Assembly (NCBI RefSeq): GCF_004115975.1
Contig: NZ_SDDZ01000006.1
Coordinates: 62,001-126,000, forward strand
Reading direction: 5' to 3'
Length of the DNA: 64,000 nt
Source: Gelidibacter gilvus
Lineage (GTDB): Bacteria; Bacteroidota; Bacteroidia; Flavobacteriales; Flavobacteriaceae
Shown piece after piece: positions 26,813-35,900 of this stretch. Every line of letters begins with the position of its first letter. Positions within the stretch are counted from its first letter, which is position 1. The notes below the pieces were generated by a model that made no database searches, had not been told where the DNA came from, and worked only from the letters and a program-made list of their open reading frames with translations. Both the position numbers and the translations under genes were made by a program.

Positions 26813-28390
26813 ATGAAAAACAAAATCCAGAATAAAGTTTTGTTTCAGAATATTTTTGAAGCATCAGGTGAAGGGATTATTGCTGTTGATGAAGATGGCG
26901 ATATTTTAACCTCAAATCCGGCATGCGAACAACTTTTTGGTTATAATCCTGGCGAATTGAATGATCAAAATATTGATATTCTCATTCCAGAAAAATATAA
27001 GCATCTTTATAAAAATTATATTAAAAAAAGAGGTCCAGGCCTTAAAAGAGAAAGACACCTCTGGGGCATTAAAAAAGATGGCAGTACATTTTATTTAAAC
27101 CTCCGCATTAGTCCTGCAATAATCGATGGAGAAGATATCACGATCGCCTTTTTTTGGGATGCCACACAAGAAAAAGAATACGCGCAAGAATTGGAACAGA
27201 AGGTACAAGAGCGCACTCAGGAAGTCATGGAAACAGTCCAGAAACTTTCAGAATCCAACATACGCCTTGAAGATCAAATACGAATTACCAATTTGGCTGA
27301 AGGCGAAGCGGTAACGAGTAAAAACATAGCCTCGGAAATTGCAAAAAATTTCCCGAATGGTTTTGTGGCAGTCATGGATGAACAGGCAAAAATAATATTT
27401 GCTGATGGAGACGCTTTAGAGCAATTGGGATTAAAACCTTTTTATCAAGAAGGCAGATCCATTGACGATATTTCTGTTTTTTCCGATGAACGAAAATCAC
27501 AAATCAAAGAAAGCATTAGAAAAACGCTTTCAGGAACACATCTTTCTTTTGAAGTCACCTATAAAGACAGATATTTCGCTGTAAACACCGCACCACTGAC
27601 GGACAAAAACAATAAAATAAGTAGTTCCCTGCACGTTTATAATGATATTTCCAAACAAAAGGAAATTGAGTTTACCATTCAAAACGCGTTAAAATCAGAA
27701 CAGGAATTAAATGATATGAAATCCCGTTTTGTGTCTCTCGCATCCCACGAGTTTAGAACACCTTTGAGTGCGATCCTCACTTCGGCAATTTTAATTGGCA
27801 AACAAAACGGCGATGGCAAAACCGAGAAAAGAGAAAAATACTTGGCTCGAATAGAAAGAAATGTCAAAAATTTGACGATTATCCTCAACGACTTCCTCTC
27901 CTTAAGCAAAATGGATGAAGGCGCGGTAATGCCCATTAATAAAAAGTTTGATTTGATTTCCTATTCTAAAAAATTGGTCAAGGAGACCAATATCACTTTA
28001 AAGAAGAACCAGACCATAAACGTATCAAGCGAAAATAAAGAACTGTTTGTGCATCTTGACGTGAAATTATTAAACCACATCCTTAATAACATATTATCGA
28101 ATGCGTCCAAATATTCATCCGAAGGTTCCCAAATCGATTTTAATATATCAGAAAAAAATAAAACCGTTTTGTTGGAAATTTCCGATCAAGGGATAGGTAT
28201 TCCGCAGGATGAACAAAAATACTTGTTCGGGCGTTTTTTTAGGGCAAAAAATGCCTTCAATATTGAAGGCACCGGACTGGGATTAAATATTGCAAAACAT
28301 TATACAGAATTAATGGGCGGCACCATAACATTTAATAGTGAACCAAATAACGGCACAACCTTTTCGGTTGAGCTTCCAATACAGAAATAA
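26813..28390 (+). CDS. PAS domain sensor histidine kinase
   Basis: A 525-residue soluble kinase with no membrane helix. Domains: PAS (about 10-125), coiled coil (128-170), second PAS-like region (about 175-285), HisKA with phospho-acceptor H312 in A-S-H-E-F-R-T-P, and HATPase_c with N, G1 (D-Q-G-I-G-I-P) and G2 (G-T-G-L-G-L) boxes. The first PAS resembles FixL-type PAS in its I-L-I-P-E-K-Y and K-K-D-G-S-T-F segments, but I see no His at the FixL haem-ligand position, so haem binding is doubtful. It ends 2 bp before the response regulator gene, making a cognate pair. A Crp/Fnr-type palindrome sits 156 bp upstream. Confidence 0.93.
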   Translation: MKNKIQNKVLFQNIFEASGEGIIAVDEDGDILTSNPACEQLFGYNPGELNDQNIDILIPEKYKHLYKNYIKKRGPGLKRERHLWGIKKDGSTFYLNLRISPAIIDGEDITIAFFWDATQEKEYAQELEQKVQERTQEVMETVQKLSESNIRLEDQIRITNLAEGEAVTSKNIASEIAKNFPNGFVAVMDEQAKIIFADGDALEQLGLKPFYQEGRSIDDISVFSDERKSQIKESIRKTLSGTHLSFEVTYKDRYFAVNTAPLTDKNNKISSSLHVYNDISKQKEIEFTIQNALKSEQELNDMKSRFVSLASHEFRTPLSAILTSAILIGKQNGDGKTEKREKYLARIERNVKNLTIILNDFLSLSKMDEGAVMPINKKFDLISYSKKLVKETNITLKKNQTINVSSENKELFVHLDVKLLNHILNNILSNASKYSSEGSQIDFNISEKNKTVLLEISDQGIGIPQDEQKYLFGRFFRAKNAFNIEGTGLGLNIAKHYTELMGGTITFNSEPNNGTTFSVELPIQK

Positions 28391-28392
28391 AA

Positions 28393-29463
28393 ATGAAAAA
28401 AATACTCATTATTGAAGACAATCAAGATGTTCGTGAAAATACAGCAGATATTTTAGAACTCGAAGGTTATGAGGTCGCTTCCGCAGAAAATGGAATAATA
28501 GGGGTTGAACGTGCAAAAGAACTCTTGCCAGATGTCATTGTCTGTGATATTATGATGCCAGAACTGGATGGCTACGGTGTACTTGAAGAATTGAACAAAA
28601 ACGCCCAAACATCGAGCATTCCCTTTATTTTCCTGACGGCAAAAACCGAGAAAATAGATATGCGAAAAGGCATGAATCTGGGTGCCGATGATTATTTGAC
28701 CAAACCCTTTACTGAAACGGAATTATTGGAAGCTATTGAAGGCAGGTTAAAAAGACATGATTTCTTAAGAAGAGAATTTTCAAGGTCAATAGAAGGCGTT
28801 TCACAATTTATTGAAGCAGCTTCATCCTATTTGGAATTAGATCATTTGTCTAGAGATTATAATCCGGTAAATTACACTACCAAAGATCTTATCTATATGG
28901 AAGGTGATGCGGCAAACACTTTATACTTCATAGAAAGTGGGGTAATAAAGACGTTTAAAACCACCGAAAAGGGCAAGGAATTCGTAACCGGTTTGTGCGG
29001 TCCTGGCCACTTTATAGGGCAATTATCCCTACTTTCAGACAACGGCACTTATATTGAATCGGCTGCGGTATTGGAAAATGCTGTACTTTATGAAATTCCT
29101 AAATTAGACTTTACCTCACTTATAAAAGAAAACAACGTTGTTGCCAATAAATTCATGAGCTTACTTTCCAATAATTTGGTAGATGTTCAAGAACTCATGG
29201 TCAACGTCGCCTATGCCACCGTGAGACAACGCGCGGCAAAAGCATTACTTGACATACATGACCAACGTATTTTAATCAATGATGACGATAATGGCATCAG
29301 TATAGGAAGGGAAGATTTTGCAGGCCTTATTGGCACGGCAACGGAAACGGCCATTCGCATGCTGACCCGATTTAGTGAGGAAGGCCTGATATCCTTTGGT
29401 GTGAGAAGAGAGATCATTATAAAAGAGAAAAAGACCTTAGAACATATTGTGATGTTCGGTTAA
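28393..29463 (+). CDS. Response regulator with Crp/Fnr-type output domain
   Basis: A 356-residue protein: receiver domain (residues 1-120, phospho-acceptor D52 in V-C-D-I-M-M-P), cyclic-nucleotide-binding-fold domain (about 150-265) and a winged helix-turn-helix of Crp type (about 270-345). The recognition helix contains E-T-A-I-R, keeping the Glu and Arg that in Crp and Fnr read the TGA of the half-site. That agrees with the TGAY-N4-RTCA palindromes found upstream of eleven units nearby, which have the same 6-bp gap between GA and TC as Crp and Fnr sites. It is phosphorylated presumably by the kinase encoded 2 bp upstream. Whether the cNMP fold binds a ligand is unclear. Confidence 0.92.
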   Translation: MKKILIIEDNQDVRENTADILELEGYEVASAENGIIGVERAKELLPDVIVCDIMMPELDGYGVLEELNKNAQTSSIPFIFLTAKTEKIDMRKGMNLGADDYLTKPFTETELLEAIEGRLKRHDFLRREFSRSIEGVSQFIEAASSYLELDHLSRDYNPVNYTTKDLIYMEGDAANTLYFIESGVIKTFKTTEKGKEFVTGLCGPGHFIGQLSLLSDNGTYIESAAVLENAVLYEIPKLDFTSLIKENNVVANKFMSLLSNNLVDVQELMVNVAYATVRQRAAKALLDIHDQRILINDDDNGISIGREDFAGLIGTATETAIRMLTRFSEEGLISFGVRREIIIKEKKTLEHIVMFG

Positions 29464-29470
29464 GGTCTTT
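29430..29470 (+). terminator. Terminator overlapping the regulator stop codon
   Basis: Arms AAAGACCTTA and TAAGGTCTTT form a 10-bp stem, and a T-rich tail follows. The stop codon TAA (29461-29463) lies inside the 3' arm, so translation and termination are physically linked. Confidence 0.75.
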
Positions 29471-29520
29471 TCCTTGGGATATTATCCCATTTTTCTTTTT
29501 CATTAATTCAATGCATTTTA

Positions 29521-29703
29521 GCGAATGGCATCCTTGGCGTCTTTTACAAATTCTGACACGTTCTGGGACGTATCTGTAACTGATCTTTTAATTTTCCTTC
29601 TTGTTTTACTGCCCTTATATGGCGCAAAAAGAATTCCAAGTCCAGCACCAATTGTGGCACCTGTTAAAAGAGCGAGCATTAATTTTCCATTACATCTTTC
29701 CAT
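29521..29703 (-). CDS. YtxH domain small membrane protein
   Basis: The protein (about 61 residues) has one membrane helix (L-M-L-A-L-L-T-G-A-T-I-G-A-G-L-G-I-L-F-A-P) followed by a basic G-S-K-T-R-R-K-I-K helix, which is the YtxH layout. The in-frame ATG at 29703 (MERCNG) fits the family; an upstream TTG start at 29739 lies inside the predicted promoter and is rejected. Family members are general-stress proteins of unknown function. The promoter has the best Crp/Fnr-type palindrome of the window, with a leader of about 31 nt. Confidence 0.8.
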
Positions 29704-29738
29704 AATTTTATCTGTTTTTAAGTTATTTTTTCTAATCA

Positions 29739-29782
29739 TAAAGATAAGATAAATGCCCTTGATATAAAATGACCTAGGTCAT
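29739..29782 (-). promoter_or_regulatory. Crp/Fnr-type site and -7 box of the ytxH-like gene
   Basis: The perfect 14-bp palindrome ATGACCTAGGTCAT (29769-29782, centre 29775.5) precedes, on the minus strand, the box TATCTTTA (29746-29739). The T of TA is 29.5 bp from the centre, so the site is near -41.5 and transcription would start about 31 nt before the ATG. Confidence 0.85.
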
Positions 29783-29996
29783 ACTTACTGAATAATTTAG
29801 AAAAAAATCAGAAGTAATCAATTCGTTTAAACCATATTAAACTCACTAACCTTAATTTGTATTTTACATATGAGGGGATTGAATTTATCCACCTCTTTTT
29901 TAATCCGAAACTTTCGAAAACACCAATTGATGGAAATTTGAACAACAAAACCAATTCCAGAATTGTCCCATAAAATCAGCAAAGCATCTACACCTC

Positions 29997-32900
29997 CTAA
30001 ATTAAAACATGCACCTCAACCTCATGTTGTCTTCCGTTATTCTCTAAAGGAAAGACAGCGCCCTTACCCTTCTCATTGTCCATCTTCCACCACGATTCTT
30101 CAATATCCTTTTCCTGATAGATTGTGATATTATAAGTACTGGTTTTAAAACGGTAATTAATGGTAACAGAAGGCCACTCCTCAGGAAAACAAGGGGTGAA
30201 TTTCAGTTTGTCCACAAGAAGTTCCATGCCCAACAACGAACTTATAATAAATTGATTCATCCAGCCTGAAGAGCCAGTGTACCACGTCCATCCGCCACGC
30301 CCACGATGGGTTTCGTTAGCGTAAACATCGGCCGCCATGACATATGGCTCTACTTTATAGGTCTGCACCTCCTCAGCATTCAAAGCATGATTAATGGGTT
30401 GGACCATACTAAATAGTTCGTAGGCAGTCTTCCGATCGCCAAGCGCAGCAAAGGCCATTAAGGTCCAGATGGCGGCATGGGAATATTGGCCTCCATTTTC
30501 TCTTACTCCAGGCACATAGCCTTTGATATAACCGGGATTCAAATCCGATTTATCAAAAGGCGGATCAAGCAGCTGAATGATTTTTATATCCCTTCTGACC
30601 AAATGTTTATTTAAAGACGCCATGGCTTGATTTCTTCTTTCCTCAGGTGCCGCATTGGTCAGAACAGACCAACTTTGGGAAATGGCATCAATGCTACATT
30701 CATCGTTTATCTTCGATCCCAGAGGCGTTCCATCATCAAACCAGGCCCGTTTATACCAGTTGCCGTCCCAAGCCGATTTTTCAATATTCGCTTGCAATTC
30801 AATGGCCTCTTCTTTACAGGTTGCCGCAAATTCGTGATCGCCATATTGAAGGGCTACTTTTTCAAAATTTAAAAGAATATCATATAGGAAAAATGCGAGC
30901 CAGACACTTTCTCCCTTACCTTCATTTCCTACCTGGTCCATCCCATCATTCCAGTCGCCAGATCCCATCAACGGCAATCCATGTGCTCCAAAACGGAGAC
31001 TGTGTTCTATGGCGAGACGACAATGGTGGTACAGATCAACACTTGAACTGCCACGCGTTGGCAAATCATAGAGGGTATCTTCACCTGCCTGCAACGTCCT
31101 GGTGTTTATAAATCTGGATTGCGCTTTCAATATCTCCATATCGCCAGTAGCATTTAAATACCTATAAAGCACAAATGGCAACCATAATAAGTCATCAGAA
31201 CAATTGGTACGCACCCCCCTACCTTCTGGTGGATGCCACCAATGCTGTACATCGCCTTCCTTAAACTGACGGGAAGCATTTAGAAGTATTTGCTCTCTGG
31301 CCAATTCAGGTTTGTTGTGCAATAAGGACAGCACATCCTGAATCTGATCCCTAAAACCAAACGCACCTCCAGATTGATAAAATCCACTGCGGGCAAATAA
31401 TCTAGAAGCAATGGTTTGATAAGTAAGCCATCCATTGGCCAGCAGATTTAAAGCCTCATCCGGCGTCTGAACCTGCACCGTCGTGACGATTTCATTCCAA
31501 TAAGCCTTAACCTCATTAAAAGACTGGTTAACGGTAGTCAAGTCTGAAAAATCTTGGGTGAGCTTAATGGCCGCTTCCGTATTTTCACCATTGCCAATTA
31601 CAAAAACAAGTTCTCTTTCTTCTCCTGACAGCAATTCAAATTTACCTTGCAACCCTGCGCAAGTGTCATGTCCGGCACCAATTCTTCCTCTTAAATCTTG
31701 GTGGTGCATCGCCTTAGGATTGGAAAGACTTCTGTTCCGTCCAATAAATTTCGATCGATCCGTGGTATAACTATAAGTATTTAGACCAATAATTTTGAAA
31801 AATGCCACACGATTGGCAAATGCATCATTGTACCTGTTTCTAAAGAATAAGGCCCTGTTACTCGTATCGTGTTCTGAAAGGATATGCATATTGGTTTTAG
31901 AGCGGACATTGCCTAAAATAATTTCTAAATATCCAGTAACCGATAGTTTTCGAGAGCGCTCTGAATTATTTTTTAAGCGCAGTACGACAAACTTAACCGG
32001 TGCCTCCTTGTCCACAAACACTGTCATTTTGGAAACTATGCCGTTTTCTATATGCTCAAAATTGCTATAACCAAAACCATGCGTCGTGATATAATTTGCT
32101 TCACTTTTTATCGGAAACGGTGCTGGTGACCAAAACACTCCACTTTCTTCATCCCGTAAATAAAAGGCTTCCCCACTGCCATCCATCACGGGATCATTTT
32201 GCCAGGGCGTCATGCGATATTCATGTGCATTTACTGCCCAGGTGTAGGCTGACCCACTTTCAGAAACCACAGTTCCCATAGTCGTATTTGCAATGACATT
32301 CACCCAAGGCGCTGGGGTGATGACTTCATTATCAGTTATGATTTTATATTCTTTCCCGTCAGGCGTAAAACCGCCTGTTCCATTAAAGTATTTAAGATCT
32401 GACGGCAGCACTAAATTTTCAAGGCTTGTGTCTTTGGGAGCTTTCGCGGTAATTTCCAATAATGGAGATGATCCTATTTCTGTGTAAAGTCCAGCTATCT
32501 GCTCTGATAAGGTGCCATTATTATCGGTGATAATTATTTTGGCAACACTTTCAAATAAGATGCGATCCTCCACAGAAATTTGATCGGTTGATTTTACATA
32601 TATCTTTCCGGGAACATGGCCAGTTAAGGTGTTCACTGCGGAAATCATGTTTAAGATCTGATCCTGTAATTCATGGCGGTAAGTGCCATGATCCTCATTC
32701 CAGATGACAAGATCTACGGTCAGTCCCTTTAATTGCCAATACCCGTGAGCCTTGACTATTTGCGTAACCAAATCAAGGTTTTTCATATCAAATATCTGCA
32801 ACAATACAATCGGCAAATCTCCCGAAACCGAATGGCTCCAAAGTCCCGACTGACCTCTGAAATTACTCTTGATTACTGCCTCAGAACCTCGTAAGGCAGG

Positions 32901-35900
32901 ATTTGAATAAATTATTGATGATGCCAGTTTTCCGAATATTTGGGCATCGGCTTCCGTGGCATCAATCTGCCTTAACAAAACCTGGCTATGGGTCCAGGAA
33001 AGATCCAACGCACGTTTTTTAAGATTCTTATCGCGATATTTATGCATGAGCGCTTCACTTTCTTGACGACTTTCACAAATGCCATAGATAAGGTCAATAG
33101 TAGCCGTGCTGTAAGGCTCAATGGTTATACGACACTTTGTAGACATTACAGGATCCAGAACGGCACCTTGGTTACCCGCTAATTTACCAACATCAATGGC
33201 CTGCGGATCAGCTAAGGTTCTTCCTCTGCCAATAAATTGCATGCGGTCAGTTTCAAAGGAAACCTCTTCCACTTTTCCACCGTAGGCATCCATTAAATGA
33301 AAGAAATGGGGTGGCATTTCATTTTTGGACCGGGGTCTTCTTGTACCAAAAATCGCATTGTATTCTGGCTGTATCTCGGTTTGGACAAACAGGTTGCTGA
33401 ATGCGGGATGTGCCTCATCAGAGGCTTGGGTGGCTAGGACAAGCTCAGTATAACTGGTGATCTCCAGAACTTTAGGCGCCTGCGATCTATTTGTAATCCT
33501 AATTTTTCTTATTTCTACGTTATCTTCAGGAGATACCACAATTTGGGTTTTGGTCTCAAATCCAAAATCTCTTCTGTAAAACTCAATGGAGCCCTGAGAG
33601 AATATCGCCTCATAATTTTTAGAAGGCTGAAGGGTTGGATGGTAAGTATTGGACCAGAAGTTTCCACTATCGACATCTTTTATATAACAAAAGATTCCAT
33701 AATTATCTTTTATGGCATCCTCTCGCCATCTGGTGACGGCTACATCTTTCCAACGGCTGTATCCGCCTCCTGAATTGGTGACCATGACCTGATAATTCCC
33801 ATTACTGAGTAATTGCAATTCTGGGATGGTCGTATTTGGCGTGGTTATAATTCTTAATTGTGCTTCTGCCCCTGTAGTGTGTATATCCGCAACTTTAGCG
33901 GTATGTGCGTAAAAAATAGATTTCTTTGGAATGCGCTCCTGCAAAAGCAATAAGGCCGCTTGAAAACGTAACTCTGCAGCAAAACGATCTTGCATAGGTT
34001 TGTTTAGCAACACATAGGCAAACGATAAGAATCCCATCCCTTGGTGATGGGCCATAAACGAATTGATGACCACATGATCTTCACCACGTGGCAGTCGTGA
34101 TTTGGTATAATCAATAGCCTCAAAAAATCCATATTCTCCTTCAAAACCTTTCTCGTATAAAACTTTTAAATTAGAGGCTGCTTTTTTGGGAGCAACCATT
34201 AAAGCCAACATGCTCGCGTAAGGCGCGATGACAAGATCATCCTCCAACCCTCGTTTTAATCCCAATCCGGGCACACCAAAAGCTTGGTATTGATAATTAA
34301 GACTGGTATCGACGTTGTTGTAGCCCGATTCGGAAATGCCCCAAGGTACATCACGCTTTTTAGCATATTCTATCTGCCGTTTTACCATGGCAATATTGGT
34401 GGCATGCAATAAGGTGTTTTCATAAGTGGGCATGACCAATTGCGGCATCAAATATTCAAACATTGAACCACTCCAGGATAATAGGACCGGTCCGTTTTTT
34501 GAATCGGTAAGCAACCGCCCCAAGGAAAACCAACTTTCCTGAGGCAACATGCCTTGTGCAATCCCCACAAAAATGCCCATCCTTGCTTCTGAAGCGAGCA
34601 TATCATAAAAGCTATCATCCCTTCTGAGTTCATCCACATTATAGCCAATCGAAAGATGGCTCCTGTCCTTATCCAACAAAAACTCATAATCAACAATACT
34701 CAATTGTTCAAGCTTTTCCGCTAGTTCTTCAAAATAGCTAAGTTTTTCAGGAATCGCAGCATTTGCGGATTTTAAAGCGGTTTCTAAATTCATCAGCCAT
34801 TTCCTATCCGATTCATCATTTGTTTCCTTTTTGTAGAGGTCAATCTGCTGACTCAGTTCTCCATTCATGTCATAAAGGGAAAAAAGCGACTGATTCACAT
34901 CTAATTGGGACAAACCATTAAATGATTCTGGAATGGGCAATAACTTCAACCATGGAACCTGAAGGTAAAGATCTTCTCGATTGTTTGTAATTTGATTTTT
35001 TAACTTCTGTATCCATTTCCCGGTCTCTGACGTTTCATCAGATGAGCTAATTTCCGTGCTAAACTCTAAAAGATCATCTAAATTCCTTTTAATATCTAAC
35101 AACGAATTGTTTTTATCACGAATGACAGGAACCAGAAAATTTTCGATTTTATCTATAGTTTCGTCCTTTTCCTCTTTCAACAAATCTTTTATGATCCCTA
35201 CCGTAGCGTTAAGACCAGTATAACTTTCCATATTGAAAATCAGATCGGATTTACAGGCCAAAATGCCTTGTCGCAAAATAAGTAGATGGCTTACCAAATT
35301 CCCACTATCTACTGTAGATACATAGGCCGGTCTCATGATCGCTAAGGAACGTGTTTCATACCAATTGTAAAAATGGCCTTTATAGCGTTCCATTTTATAT
35401 AAAGTTTCGATGGTATTGCTGCATCTCAAAACCATTTCCGTCATGGTAATATATCCAAAATCGTAGGCGGTAAGGTTCGACAGTAACGAAAGCCCTATAT
35501 TGGTAGGTGAGGTTCGGTGGGCAATTATCGGATTTGGATGTTGTTGGAAATTATCAGGTGGAAGCCAATTATCTCCTTCAGTCACAAACTGTTCAAAAAA
35601 ACTCCAGGTCTTTCTTGCCGATTTATGAAGAAACACCTTTTGGCTCTTGCTAAGATTGGGAACTTCTTCTTTTTCCGTTTGACTTAATCGCCATGCAATG
35701 GAAGGGGAAACAAACCATAGGATAAGAATAGGAATGGAAACAAAAAAGGCGGGTGAGTTTGAGCTCAGAAATAGGATAAGACATAGAGATGCCAATATAG
35801 GGCCTATCCACATCTTTCTATAAATGAACAAAATACTATCTTTTGATTGACGGGAAGCGGTGGCAGATGGGGTCCATTCCAATAGCTTTCTACCGGTGCC

